Positions 17,769-26,676 of a stretch of DNA of 64,000 nucleotides are shown piece after piece. The notes under the pieces are model-generated. The model saw only the letters and a list, made by a program, of their open reading frames with translations. It had not been told where the DNA came from and did not search any database. Position 1 is the first letter of the stretch. Every line of letters starts with the position of its first letter. The position numbers were made by a program, and so were the translations under genes. The DNA lies in contig NZ_FMAO01000005.1 in NCBI RefSeq assembly GCF_900094835.1, positions 50,247 through 114,246 on the forward strand, read 5' to 3'. This DNA is from Weissella bombi (lineage in GTDB: Bacteria > Bacillota > Bacilli > Lactobacillales > Lactobacillaceae).

Positions 17769-19003
17769 TAATTCTCGCTCCACTTCTTAAAAATAACAAC
17801 TGCATTATGACCACCAAAACCGTAGTTAGCTGATAGTACATAATTTGGTGCCACATGCTTGTTTTCATCGTTAACAAGTGTAACACCCAAAGTTTCAGGG
17901 TCTTGCTCAGTTAAACCAACGTTAACTGGCAATTGCTCACGAACAATTGCACCAATAGCAGCAATTGCTTCAATGGCACCAGCGGCTCCTAACAAGTGAC
18001 CAGTCATACCCTTAGTTGATGAAACTAAGACACCGTTCTTACCAAAGACCAATTCCATTGCCTTTGATTCAGCAGCATCGTTAGCACCTGTAGCAGTTCC
18101 GTGAGCATTAACATAGTCAATATCACTAGCTTGGATACCAGCATCTTCCAATGCCAACTTAACTGATCCAGCAGGTCCTGATCCATCAGGAGTAGGACTT
18201 GTTAGGTGGTAAGCATCAGAATTTGAACCATAACCAACCACTTCGGCGATAATTTCTGCACCACGTGCTTGTGCATGTTCTAGTGATTCTAAAATAAGAA
18301 CCCCTGAACCTTCACCCATGACGAATCCATGACGGTTAACATCAAATGGCGTTGAAGCTTTTAGTGGATCAGGTTCATTTGACAAAGCTGTCAAAGCAGC
18401 GAATCCTGAAATTCCCATTTCGTTAACAGAAGCTTCAGCACCACCGGTAATCATAACGTCCATCTTACCAGATTGAATACGCCAGAATGCTTCACCAATC
18501 GCATTAGTAGCACTTGCACAAGCGGTTGAAACAGTGTAGTTAACCCCTTTTGCACCATAGCGCATTGAAACGTTACCTGAAACCATATTTGGGATAGCAT
18601 TTGGTACGAACATTGGACTAACGCGTTGTGGTCCTTTGTCATGCATCTTAATAACTTGTTGCTCGATAGTCGTCAAACCACCGATACCTGTTCCCATAAT
18701 TACACCAAAACGGTCAGGATTATCAACACCGTCAGCTAATCCTGCTTGTTCAAGCGCTTCACCAGCGGCATGAACGGCGTATTGTGAAAACAAATCCATC
18801 TTACGTGACTCACGCTTACCTACACGGGCAGCTGGATCAAAGTCTTTAACTTCACCAGCAACAGTAATACCCGTTTCAGTTGCATCGAATTTTGTAATTG
18901 GTGCAATACCAACTTCACTGTTAAAAATACCGTTCCAAAAATCTTCAGTACTATTTCCAACAGGGGTAACAGCCCCTAAACCTGTAATAACAACTCGTGT
19001 CAT
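17768..19003 (-). CDS. fabF: Beta-ketoacyl-ACP synthase II
   Basis: A 411-residue condensing enzyme. The nucleophile Cys is in VSTACASATNAIGEAF, and the two catalytic His are in NAHGTATGAND and STKGMTGHLLGAAGA. It elongates acyl-ACP with malonyl-ACP. It follows fabG after 90 bp, the only sizeable gap within the cluster; that gap contains no clear terminator. Confidence 0.95.
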   Translation of the reverse strand: MTRVVITGLGAVTPVGNSTEDFWNGIFNSEVGIAPITKFDATETGITVAGEVKDFDPAARVGKRESRKMDLFSQYAVHAAGEALEQAGLADGVDNPDRFGVIMGTGIGGLTTIEQQVIKMHDKGPQRVSPMFVPNAIPNMVSGNVSMRYGAKGVNYTVSTACASATNAIGEAFWRIQSGKMDVMITGGAEASVNEMGISGFAALTALSNEPDPLKASTPFDVNRHGFVMGEGSGVLILESLEHAQARGAEIIAEVVGYGSNSDAYHLTSPTPDGSGPAGSVKLALEDAGIQASDIDYVNAHGTATGANDAAESKAMELVFGKNGVLVSSTKGMTGHLLGAAGAIEAIAAIGAIVREQLPVNVGLTEQDPETLGVTLVNDENKHVAPNYVLSANYGFGGHNAVVIFKKWSEN

Positions 19004-19093
19004 CTTGTTCTCCTTTATTTGTTAGCATCGCTATACGTATGAAAAAAGTAAGTAAAATATAAAATAAGTGCAGACCATACGTAAAAGGTCGCT

Positions 19094-19816
19094 TTAAATA
19101 TATAAACCACCGTCAACTGTAATCGTTTGACCTGTGATGTAATCGTTTTGAGCCAAGAAAACAGCTGTATTTGCAATTTCAGTTGCTTCACCAAAACGGT
19201 TCAATGGTATTGCTTCCAACACTTGATCCTTTACCTTGTCAGATAAAGCATTTGTCATATCAGATACAATCATACCTGGCGCAATTGCGTTAACACGAAT
19301 ACCACGCATTGCACCCTCTTTAGCTAATGTTTTTGTCAAACCAACAATACCGGCCTTTGAAGCTGCATAGTTAGCTTGACCAACATTCCCCATTAACCCA
19401 ACAACAGATGCAATGTTAATAATTTGACCTGTTCTTGCACGTAACATCTTTTTAAAGATTGGTTGGGTAACATTAAATGTGCCATTTAAATTCGTGTTTA
19501 CAACCTGTGCAAAATCGGCTGGTTTCATACCCATAGCTAATTTATCATTGACAATACCAGCATTGTTAACAAGAATATCGATGCCCTTAACTTCAGCAAA
19601 TAAACCATCTAATGCTTCTTTAACACTAGCCTCATCTGCAATATCTGCCGTAATTGCCATTGTATTCTCACTAAATTCAGCTAGCACTTCTGGCTTAGGT
19701 GCTGAACGTCCATGCAAAATCACATTTGCACCGGCAGCATCAAAAGCATGCGCCATTGCTAAACCAATACCACGAGTAGAACCCGTTACTAACACTGTTT
19801 TTCCTTCGAGATTCAT
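19094..19816 (-). CDS. fabG: 3-oxoacyl-ACP reductase
   Basis: A 240-residue short-chain dehydrogenase. The NADP loop is VTGSTRGIGLAMA, the NNAG motif is LVNNAGIVND, the catalytic Ser is in INIASVVGLMGN and the Tyr-Lys pair in NYAASKAG. It reduces beta-ketoacyl-ACP. It is 11 bp downstream of fabD in the operon. Confidence 0.95.
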   Translation of the reverse strand: MNLEGKTVLVTGSTRGIGLAMAHAFDAAGANVILHGRSAPKPEVLAEFSENTMAITADIADEASVKEALDGLFAEVKGIDILVNNAGIVNDKLAMGMKPADFAQVVNTNLNGTFNVTQPIFKKMLRARTGQIINIASVVGLMGNVGQANYAASKAGIVGLTKTLAKEGAMRGIRVNAIAPGMIVSDMTNALSDKVKDQVLEAIPLNRFGEATEIANTAVFLAQNDYITGQTITVDGGLYI

Positions 19817-19827
19817 TACTTCGTCCC

Positions 19828-20760
19828 CTATTCTGTTGCTGCTAGCATTTCACGTACTTCTTGATACGTTTTAAAGTTAGTTACTTTATAACGCTTAACA
19901 TCTTTACCCACAATTTTACGAGCAAACTTGTATAATGTATCGCTTGGTCCAAATTCGATCAAAGTATCAACTCCATCATCCACCATTGCTTGTAATGCTT
20001 GCGCAAAATAAGTTGGTGAGACAATTTGGTCCAACAACGTTGCTTTAACATCCGTAAATTTTTGACCTGTTGTATTTGAATAAACATCAAATGACATTGG
20101 CGCAAATTCTTCATCTGCTAAACGATCAGTTAACTTATCAGCAGCTGATGACATCAAAGGCGTGTGGAATGGTCCTGAGACAGGCAACTCCACCATGCGA
20201 GCAACACCGGCATCGGTCAAAGCTTGCATCGCCTCATTAACATCAGCTTCAACTCCACCAATAACCAATTGGTTAAAAGTGTTGTAATTAGCTGGATAAA
20301 CTCTTTTACCATTTGCTTGCAATGTCTCAACAGTCTTAACAACCAAATCTTGATCATCAGTCATAACAGCAACCATCTTACCAGGATTTTCATCACCGGC
20401 CTTTTGCATATACGCACCACGATCTTTAATAATTCGCATTGCTTGATCAAAATCTAAAACATCAGCAGCAACTAGTGCACTATACTCACCCAAGCTTAGT
20501 CCAAGCGTTGCTTGAGGCTTTGGCATAACATCAGCTAATGACCGATAAATTGCCGTACTCATAGCCAAGATAGCTGGTTGCGTATATTGCGTTTGCTTAA
20601 CATTATCTTCATCATTAACAATGGTAGACATAATGTCATAACCCAACACCTTGCTGGCTTCATCAATGGTTTCTTTATAAGCAGGTACTTGCTCATACAA
20701 ATCAGCACCCATGCCAACTTTTTGAGCTCCTTGACCGCTCATTAAAATTCCAAGTTTCAT
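19828..20760 (-). CDS. fabD: Malonyl-CoA:ACP transacylase
   Basis: A 310-residue acyltransferase. The start MKLGILMSGQGAQKVGMG is the family oxyanion-hole loop, the nucleophile is in GLSLGEYSALVAA (GxSxG), and the catalytic His is in VSGPFHTPLM. It loads malonate onto ACP. It sits between fabK and fabG with short spacing. Confidence 0.95.
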   Translation of the reverse strand: MKLGILMSGQGAQKVGMGADLYEQVPAYKETIDEASKVLGYDIMSTIVNDEDNVKQTQYTQPAILAMSTAIYRSLADVMPKPQATLGLSLGEYSALVAADVLDFDQAMRIIKDRGAYMQKAGDENPGKMVAVMTDDQDLVVKTVETLQANGKRVYPANYNTFNQLVIGGVEADVNEAMQALTDAGVARMVELPVSGPFHTPLMSSAADKLTDRLADEEFAPMSFDVYSNTTGQKFTDVKATLLDQIVSPTYFAQALQAMVDDGVDTLIEFGPSDTLYKFARKIVGKDVKRYKVTNFKTYQEVREMLAATE

Positions 20761-20776
20761 ATGTCCTCCAAAATGA

Positions 20777-21724
20777 TTAATTCAAAAGTTTTTCTGCTTG
20801 TGCCCAAGTATCCTCTAAAATAGCGGAAACTGGCTTTAATTCAGTAATCAATCCTGAAATTTGACCAGCCATGAAAGCACCCGTCGTCTTATCACCATCT
20901 TTAACGGCACGACGTAGTGATCCATTTTCCAAATCTTCAATAGCATCGGCATCTGGCTTAGGCTTTTGAATTTCAATACGTTCTTGCTTAACAAAGTTCT
21001 TTGACATCTTTGTTTTCAAAACACGTGCACGGTTACCCATGATTTCACCAGTAACCAATGTATCAATATCCTTAGCCTTAACAACTGCATTCTTAAAGTT
21101 TTCATGCACTTCTGATTCTTCAGATGCTAGGAAACGAGTTCCCATTTGAACACCTGAAGCACCCAACATAAATGCAGCAGCAACACCACGGCCATCTCCG
21201 ATACCACCAGCAGCAATAACGGGAATATTAACAGCATCGACTACTTGTGGTACCAAAGTCATGGTTGTTAGGCTACCAATATGTCCACCTGATTCCATAC
21301 CTTCGGCAACCACAGCATCAACACCTTTTTTCTCCATCATTTTAGCTAAACCAACTGATGGTACAACTGGAATGACCAAGATATCGTGACTGTGTAATTC
21401 TTCAATAAATGGTGATGGATCACCCGCACCAGTTGCAACGACTTTAACGCCTTCTTCAATGATGACATCAAATACTTCACGAATGTGTCGTGATAGCAAC
21501 ATAACGTTAACACCAAAAGGCTTGTCAGTTACTTCTCGAGCGCGGTGGATTTCTTCACGGACTTTATCAGCTTTCCAATATCCTGTACCAATAATACCTA
21601 GCCCGCCGGCTTCAGAAACGGATCCAGCCAAGTGACCCGTACCAGCCCAAGCCATTCCACCTTGGATAATAGGATATTTCATGCCCAACTTTTCAAAAAG
21701 TGGATTATTTAGCTCAAAGCTCAT
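20777..21724 (-). CDS. fabK: Enoyl-ACP reductase II (FabK)
   Basis: A 315-residue FMN-dependent enoyl reductase of the nitronate monooxygenase fold. Signature segments are YPIIQGGMAWAGTGHLAG, VVAEGMESGGHIG and IAAGGIGDGRG, which fit FabK and its flavin site. It catalyses the last step of each elongation cycle with NAD(P)H. No FabI homologue is seen in the cluster, so this organism probably relies on the FabK form, known to be insensitive to triclosan. It lies between acpP and fabD. Confidence 0.93.
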   Translation of the reverse strand: MSFELNNPLFEKLGMKYPIIQGGMAWAGTGHLAGSVSEAGGLGIIGTGYWKADKVREEIHRAREVTDKPFGVNVMLLSRHIREVFDVIIEEGVKVVATGAGDPSPFIEELHSHDILVIPVVPSVGLAKMMEKKGVDAVVAEGMESGGHIGSLTTMTLVPQVVDAVNIPVIAAGGIGDGRGVAAAFMLGASGVQMGTRFLASEESEVHENFKNAVVKAKDIDTLVTGEIMGNRARVLKTKMSKNFVKQERIEIQKPKPDADAIEDLENGSLRRAVKDGDKTTGAFMAGQISGLITELKPVSAILEDTWAQAEKLLN

Positions 21725-21754
21725 AATATCGTCCCTTCTAACTAACAGTTTTTC

Positions 21755-21994
21755 TTAAGCGTTTACTTGTTCTGCTACCTTGTTAACCAAGTCTTGAACT
21801 GTTACAACTTCTTCAGCAACAGCTAGCTTAATATCAAATTCATCTTCAACACGGTTCAAAACTTCGAACAAGTCTAATGAATCAGCATCAATATCTTCGC
21901 TCATGTTAGTTGTCAACTTAATTTCGCCATCTTCCAAATCAAATTGGTCAACCAAGATTTCGCTTACTTTGTTAAAAATTTCTGTTTCAGTCAT
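21755..21994 (-). CDS. acpP: Acyl carrier protein
   Basis: A 79-residue acidic helical protein. The phosphopantetheine attachment Ser is in DIDADSLDLFEVL (DSL motif). Length and composition are typical of AcpP. It lies between fabH and fabK, the usual place in lactic acid bacterial fab operons. Confidence 0.95.
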   Translation of the reverse strand: MTETEIFNKVSEILVDQFDLEDGEIKLTTNMSEDIDADSLDLFEVLNRVEDEFDIKLAVAEEVVTVQDLVNKVAEQVNA

Positions 21995-22036
21995 GTTATT
22001 ATCCTCTTTTTTCTGTTTTTAAATTTTTGTTATTAA

Positions 22037-23008
22037 TTATAATTGAATGATTAATGCACCAGCAGTTAATCCACCACCGAAACCAGCAAGGGCAACTTTT
22101 TGTCCAGCATGAACGACACCTTCTTGGCGTAGTTCATCTAACAAAATCCCAATACTTGCGGCACTTGTATTACCATAATTGACGACATTAATCGGAAACT
22201 TTTCGATCGGTTGCCCAAATCGTTTTGCAATGCTTGCAATAATGCGCGCATTAGCTTGATGCAATAAATAAACATCAATATCATCAGCAGTTAAGTCAGC
22301 TTTTTCTAAAGCTTCCGACAGAACTGCTGGTACTTGGCGTGTCGCAAAATTATAAACTTCACGACCGTTCATATGAAAGTAGGGATCAGCTGATGACAGT
22401 TCACCAGTAAAATGATTGCTATTACGTTGATGACCAGCTGTCAAAAACTCTGACTGAGCGCCATACGTCTTTAATGACTCAGCTAGTAAACCAACTTGCT
22501 CTGGGGTTTTTTCTAACAAAACCCCAGATGCGCCATCCCCAAACAAAACTGCTGTTGATCGATCTTCCCAATCAACTAGCTTGCTTAGCACTTCGGCACC
22601 AATCACTAGCCCACGTTGATATTTTGTTGCCAGCAAAGCACTTGCCATACTAATTGTATAAACAAAGCCTGAACATGCTGCAGATAAATCCCAAGCAAAT
22701 GCATTAACTGCTCCGATATTACCTTGTACTTGTTGTGCAACACTCGGCGTTAAATTATCTGGTGACATCGTACCAACAATAATAAAATCAAGTTGTTCTG
22801 CAGTTATCCCAGATTTTAACAATAATTTATTAGCAACACTTGTTGCCAAATCACTCGTATTCTCATTATCCACAATATGCCGTTGATGAATACCAGTACG
22901 TGGATAAATCCAATCATCAGAAGTATCCATAAATGTCGCTAATTCATCATTTGTTACGACTCGTTGTGGTACCGTGTGGGCAGACTCAACAATTGTAAAT
23001 TGTTCCAT
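22037..23008 (-). CDS. fabH: Beta-ketoacyl-ACP synthase III
   Basis: A 323-residue initiating condensing enzyme. The nucleophile Cys is in AWDLSAACSGFVYTISMA, the His is in VYLLHQANARII, and the Asn is in VVNYGNTSAASIG. FabH condenses acetyl-CoA with malonyl-ACP to start synthesis. It follows the MarR-type regulator gene by 11 bp. Confidence 0.95.
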   Translation of the reverse strand: MEQFTIVESAHTVPQRVVTNDELATFMDTSDDWIYPRTGIHQRHIVDNENTSDLATSVANKLLLKSGITAEQLDFIIVGTMSPDNLTPSVAQQVQGNIGAVNAFAWDLSAACSGFVYTISMASALLATKYQRGLVIGAEVLSKLVDWEDRSTAVLFGDGASGVLLEKTPEQVGLLAESLKTYGAQSEFLTAGHQRNSNHFTGELSSADPYFHMNGREVYNFATRQVPAVLSEALEKADLTADDIDVYLLHQANARIIASIAKRFGQPIEKFPINVVNYGNTSAASIGILLDELRQEGVVHAGQKVALAGFGGGLTAGALIIQL

Positions 23009-23019
23009 ATCGTCCTCAA

Positions 23020-23478
23020 TTAAAACTGTATTAGCTCATGAAGGTATTCCTGCAAATTCCCAATTGCTTTTTCAACTACCGGGGCATCGCTTTTTTCTAA
23101 TGAATCAAATAAAGAATGCGTCATACCACGATGAAAAGCCTCATGAGCTCGAAAAACAGTACGACCTTTATGGGTCAAACCAATTCTTACCACTCGGCGA
23201 TCTTTCGTATCACGATTACGGACAACATAACCCTTCTTTTCAAGCTTATCAATAACACTCGTCATAGCACTTGGTGTCAAGTGCATCATTTGAGCCAATT
23301 GAGAAGCTGTACGAGTTTCGTACATCGTAATCGCAACAATCGTGTGCATGTCTTTAATCGAGATATCCTTAAAGCGTGACTTGCGAAGAGAAGCTTCCTC
23401 AATCCACATCACGTTATTGAACACATCTACTAATGTTTCATTCATTTCTTCAAAAGAATTCTCTCCATGTGCACTCAT
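23020..23478 (-). CDS. fabT: MarR-family regulator of fatty-acid synthesis, FabT type
   Basis: A 152-residue MarR-family winged helix protein. The recognition region is TASQLAQMMHLTPSAMTSVIDKLEKKGYV (shown by its core MMHLTPSAMTSV), followed by the wing RDTKDRRVVRIGLTHKG. Its place between fabZ1 and fabH is that of FabT, which binds long-chain acyl-ACP and represses fab genes. TTTGA/TCAAA-like dyads overlap the operon promoter, as expected for its operator. It starts 3 bp after fabZ1. Confidence 0.9.
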   Translation of the reverse strand: MSAHGENSFEEMNETLVDVFNNVMWIEEASLRKSRFKDISIKDMHTIVAITMYETRTASQLAQMMHLTPSAMTSVIDKLEKKGYVVRNRDTKDRRVVRIGLTHKGRTVFRAHEAFHRGMTHSLFDSLEKSDAPVVEKAIGNLQEYLHELIQF

Positions 23479-23480
23479 AC

Positions 23481-23942
23481 TTATTTCTCCGCATTATTAG
23501 CTGACTTTTCTTCAGGTGAAACGACAAACATTAGTTCAGCACTCGTTGCCAACTTATCGTCAACCGTTGCCTTAACCTTTACCGTTCCCATGTTTTCACG
23601 TAAGTTACCAAACTCAACATGCAACTTTAAAACATCACCTGGCTTAACCATGTGCTTGAATTTAGCGTTGTCAATTCCTGTCATATAAGCTGTTTTACCA
23701 ACAAATTGTGGAGATGACAAAATCAAAATTGAAGCAGCTTGTGCCAATGATTCAATAATCAAAACACCTGGCATTACCGGATTACCTGGAAAATGACCTT
23801 GGAAAAATTGTTCATTAATTGTTACATTTTTTGTTGCAACCAATGATTCTCCAGGAGTCATTTCATCAACGTAATCCATATATAAGATAGGATAGCGATT
23901 TGGAATTAAATCCATAATCTCTGTCGTAGATAGAACTGCCAC
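23481..23942 (-). CDS. fabZ: 3-hydroxyacyl-ACP dehydratase FabZ/FabN-like (first copy)
   Basis: A 153-residue hotdog-fold dehydratase from a GTG at 23942, chosen because GGAAGGAGAACAACT lies directly before it; an upstream in-frame ATG lies inside the operator region. The active-site motif is GHFPGNPVMPGVLIIESLAQ with His and Glu. It is the first gene of the operon, ahead of fabT. In Enterococcus and Lactococcus one of two FabZ paralogues is a bifunctional dehydratase/isomerase for unsaturated fatty acids (FabN); this copy is a candidate, but that is inference from the duplicate. Confidence 0.9.
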   Translation of the reverse strand: MAVLSTTEIMDLIPNRYPILYMDYVDEMTPGESLVATKNVTINEQFFQGHFPGNPVMPGVLIIESLAQAASILILSSPQFVGKTAYMTGIDNAKFKHMVKPGDVLKLHVEFGNLRENMGTVKVKATVDDKLATSAELMFVVSPEEKSANNAEK

Positions 23943-23965
23943 AGTTGTTCTCCTTCCAAAATTTA

Positions 23966-23995
23966 TTTCGAACATCGAAATATTCGATATTCAAA
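23966..23995 (-). promoter_or_regulatory. FabT-like operator at the fab operon promoter
   Basis: Two tandem dyads are visible: TTTCGAACATCGAAA (23966-23980) and TTCGATATTCAAA (23983-23995). Both resemble the FabT consensus TTTGA-N-TCAAA type. They lie at and just downstream of the -10 box, where a repressor would block initiation. The fabT gene is in the operon, so this suggests autoregulation. Confidence 0.65.
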
Positions 23996-24023
23996 TCTTA
24001 TTGCTTTTTGCCTTAATTGTCAA
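23995..24023 (-). promoter_or_regulatory. Fatty-acid operon promoter
   Basis: On the minus strand TTGACA (24023-24018) and TAAGAT (24000-23995) are separated by exactly 17 bp. The -35 box is perfect. It fires into fabZ1 about 55 bp downstream. Confidence 0.8.
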
Positions 24024-24063
24024 ATTATTAGCCGGACACCCCGCCTTAATTAGTGGCAAAATA

Positions 24064-24096
24064 AAAAAACCATATCGATTTAATCAATATGGTTTT
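24064..24096 (-). terminator. Terminator of the CsbD-like gene
   Basis: On the minus strand AAAACCATATTGATT pairs with AATCGATATGGTTTT (one G-T pair), followed by a T-run. It ends the CsbD-like gene just before the fab promoter. Confidence 0.85.
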
Positions 24097-24107
24097 CAAT
24101 TAATAAA

Positions 24108-24347
24108 TTACTTATCAAACTTTGACTTTAGATCATCAACTGCATCTTCAGCCTTTTCTTTCAAATCTTCTGCAGCATCTTCGACCTTATCTTTAGCGTC
24201 ACCAAATGCACCACGAGCCTTACCAGCTAATCCTTGAGCCTTACCTTTTGTTTCAAGTTGCTCATTATCAGTTGCAGCACCTGCAACCTCTTTAGCCTTA
24301 CCTGAAGCCTCGTCTACTTTACCTTTTAAATCATCTTCAATTGCCAT
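24108..24347 (-). CDS. CsbD-like stress protein
   Basis: A 79-residue, highly charged alpha-helical protein with repeats of Lys, Asp, Glu and Ala, including the family pattern LKGKVDEASGKAKEVAG near the start. CsbD-like proteins are general-stress proteins of unknown molecular role. A GGGGGAATTTT ribosome-binding site precedes the ATG. A Fur-box-like motif lies 59-74 bp upstream (see separate entry). It is a single-gene unit. Confidence 0.88.
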   Translation of the reverse strand: MAIEDDLKGKVDEASGKAKEVAGAATDNEQLETKGKAQGLAGKARGAFGDAKDKVEDAAEDLKEKAEDAVDDLKSKFDK

Positions 24348-24405
24348 AATTAAAATTCCCCCTATTAAGATACCTTCATGTTAACTAATATTTATTAACA
24401 ATGCA

Positions 24406-24421
24406 AATGATAAACATTATT
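24406..24421 (-). promoter_or_regulatory. Fur/PerR-box-like motif upstream of the CsbD-like gene
   Basis: AATGATAAACATTATT differs at one base from the AATGATAATCATTAT core of the classic Fur box. The same motif, with one changed base, occurs upstream of an unrelated gene at 63473-63488, at nearly the same distance from the start codon. Confidence 0.45.
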
Positions 24422-24466
24422 TTTTAAATTAATATTAAAAATGCGTCAAATATCATACTTTTAAGC

Positions 24467-25255
24467 TTATTTAATAAAATCTAGTAATATTTGGTTAAAT
24501 TCATTAGGAGACTCAATATGTGGCATATGGCCCACACCTTTAAATTCATATGTTTTACCATAGTTATTATTCGTCAACGCCACACAGCGCTTACCATGTT
24601 CTGATGACCACATCGGCGAGGCACCACCAGTTAAAAATAATTGCGGCTTATTAATATTCATCAGAACATCACACCAATCTTGTGATAAATGATTAATTAA
24701 TAATTTTAGATTACGTTCGTAATTAAAAGTATGAGCCTGATGTGCTAATGCAATTTGTTTACGAGTTGTCGTGGCAACCTGTTTCTTAGTCATTTGTATT
24801 TCTGTAACCGCCTGCGCCTTTAAAGACAAATTCTGCCAATCTAAATCTAAAGCACCGAATGGCCAATAATCAGTATTTAACGCTTTAGGTGACTGATCAA
24901 CAGTGATTATATGTGACACTAATTGACTACCCCACAAAGACAAATACGCCCAAATAACGCTTGCCCCCATCGAATGACCAACCAAAATAACATTTTGTAA
25001 CTGCAAGAAATTAATTAAATTAGCTAAATCTTGCCCCAATCGTGCAATTCTTAGTCCCTTCATCGTTTGCGCCGATTCCCCATGGTTGCGATGATCCAAC
25101 GTAATCACACGATATCCAGCTGCTACAAAATATTCTTTTTGGACGCACCACTCCTCTTTAACACCTGAGTAACCGGCTAAAAATATAATTGGTTGCCCTT
25201 CGTTCATGCTATCGGTATAACTTAAGAAAACACCATCACTTGTTTTAAATTTCAT
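24467..25255 (-). CDS. Alpha/beta hydrolase
   Basis: A 262-residue alpha/beta-hydrolase. The nucleophile elbow is LVGHSMGASVIW with Ser, the oxyanion region is IIFLAGYSG, and the catalytic His is near the end in FKGVGHMPHIESP. The substrate is unknown. Its ATG overlaps the citG stop by 1 nt, so it is translationally coupled to the cit accessory genes. Its link to citrate use is by position only. Confidence 0.85.
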   Translation of the reverse strand: MKFKTSDGVFLSYTDSMNEGQPIIFLAGYSGVKEEWCVQKEYFVAAGYRVITLDHRNHGESAQTMKGLRIARLGQDLANLINFLQLQNVILVGHSMGASVIWAYLSLWGSQLVSHIITVDQSPKALNTDYWPFGALDLDWQNLSLKAQAVTEIQMTKKQVATTTRKQIALAHQAHTFNYERNLKLLINHLSQDWCDVLMNINKPQLFLTGGASPMWSSEHGKRCVALTNNNYGKTYEFKGVGHMPHIESPNEFNQILLDFIK

Positions 25256-26103
25256 TATAAAATGCCTTCTAATAATGCACAGTAAATCGTTAAAATAAGT
25301 AAGTCAGCCGAACCACCTAAGCTTAAGTTTCTTTCTATAAATAAGCTATCCAATTGTTCTAAATATAATTCACCAGCTCCTGTTTTACTTCCCCCTAGAG
25401 AAAAGAAAAAATCTACTTTATCTTGCACCCAAGTCAGAACATCTACACTGCCGGCTCGCTTTATTAAATTAGAATCTTCAGAATTTTTTACAATTACCAT
25501 CAACGTATTTAATAACCTTTGGTTACGCGTACCTGTGCTACGACGTAAATAAGGTAGTGCAATTTTCGTAACCGTTGGATACCCTGCTGCTGCCTCTGAT
25601 CTAATACCACCTTTACCATAATTTAAAAACTGTTTTTCACCAGCTGTTAAAGTTTCTTTCTCTGATAGATGTGTAAAATCATCTTTTAACAGATTTGCTA
25701 GCATCTTAGTCACAATATCCATTAAGACTGACGTATCATATACCATTTCTTTACGATTTAAATATCCTGTTGCCGCTACCAAAATGCCTAAAGAAAATAT
25801 GGCACCTTTATGGGTATTAACATTATTTGTCGCTGCAAACATCTGTTTTTCTGCTTCAATGCCTAATGGTCTGATTTGATTAAATAAATTTGTTAAATCA
25901 TGACCTTCGAAGTTAGTCGCCTGTTCATAAACATTTCTAAAATATGGTTGCAAAGCAATCGTACTATCGATAAAGGTAAAAACATCCATATCTTTATGCG
26001 CACCAACACTTGCTGGATCAACTAGTCCTGGCTTTGGTGTAACTGAAACTTCATATAATAGTGATTGCAATGCCATATCTACAATTTGTTGTTTATTATG
26101 CAT
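25255..26103 (-). CDS. citG: Triphosphoribosyl-dephospho-CoA synthase CitG
   Basis: A 282-residue CitG from an ATG at 26103 with GAGG nine bases upstream; an ATG two codons earlier is too close to that site. Family segments are EVSVTPKPGLVDPASVGAHKD, NTHKGAIFSLGIL and GIRSEAAAGYPTV. It makes the prosthetic-group precursor 2'-(5''-triphosphoribosyl)-3'-dephospho-CoA used by the citrate lyase acyl carrier CitD. The gene overlaps citX upstream by 8 nt and the hydrolase gene downstream by 1 nt. Confidence 0.92.
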   Translation of the reverse strand: MHNKQQIVDMALQSLLYEVSVTPKPGLVDPASVGAHKDMDVFTFIDSTIALQPYFRNVYEQATNFEGHDLTNLFNQIRPLGIEAEKQMFAATNNVNTHKGAIFSLGILVAATGYLNRKEMVYDTSVLMDIVTKMLANLLKDDFTHLSEKETLTAGEKQFLNYGKGGIRSEAAAGYPTVTKIALPYLRRSTGTRNQRLLNTLMVIVKNSEDSNLIKRAGSVDVLTWVQDKVDFFFSLGGSKTGAGELYLEQLDSLFIERNLSLGGSADLLILTIYCALLEGIL

Positions 26104-26650
26104 ATTCATTTACCTCAAAATATTCATTGCATAATGTGTTAATCGCCGATTTCATTGTGTTAATATCATGTTTTTGCGACCGCGCACATACTTTTGCCGG
26201 TTGGTCGCAAACAAAACATTTTCTTGGATCAAATCCTAAATCTGTTCGTGACAATTGCTTGTCCTTCCCATCACCGCCCATGACATCTACATCAAACAAT
26301 CGTCCTGCCCTAAAATTAATTTCAAATTTTATAGCCTGTTGTTTAACTGTATTAACATCATCATCGATTACAATAAACCCTTCTGGTCCTGTAAGACGAT
26401 CAACATAAACCATATCAGTAATCACCTGTTGTTCTGCATAATTGGCAATTAATTTTTTCCAACCTGCTTGAAACAGACAAGTGATATACCGATTACTTTT
26501 AATTTTTCCTGGAACATTTAATTTCACTGCCACAATAACTTTATTAGTATATTTTGCAATTAGTTCTCTTTGTTGATCAACACGCCATTCTTTATTGTTC
26601 AACACATCCATCAATGTCACTGGTGTTCCTTCATTAAAAATATCAACCAT
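26096..26650 (-). CDS. citX: Apo-citrate lyase phosphoribosyl-dephospho-CoA transferase CitX
   Basis: A 184-residue CitX starting at the ATG at 26650 (MVDIFNEGTPVTLMDVL), with AGGGAG upstream. The family C-terminal motif is intact: GRLFDVDVMGGDGK and then DPRKCFVCDQPAKVCARSQ. CitX attaches the prosthetic group to apo-CitD. Here citX and citG are separate genes, not fused. No citD, citE or citF is found in this operon or the window. Confidence 0.92.
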   Translation of the reverse strand: MVDIFNEGTPVTLMDVLNNKEWRVDQQRELIAKYTNKVIVAVKLNVPGKIKSNRYITCLFQAGWKKLIANYAEQQVITDMVYVDRLTGPEGFIVIDDDVNTVKQQAIKFEINFRAGRLFDVDVMGGDGKDKQLSRTDLGFDPRKCFVCDQPAKVCARSQKHDINTMKSAINTLCNEYFEVNEYA

Positions 26651-26676
26651 ATGTTCCAACTCCCTATATATGTATT

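Noticed and set aside
24041..24060. Similarity of TTAATTAGTGGCAAAA at 24041 and GAATTAGTGGCAAAAA at 54993 as att-like repeats
   Set aside because: Only about 15 bp are shared in AT-rich DNA, there is no integrase at either end, and the interval contains essential core genes.
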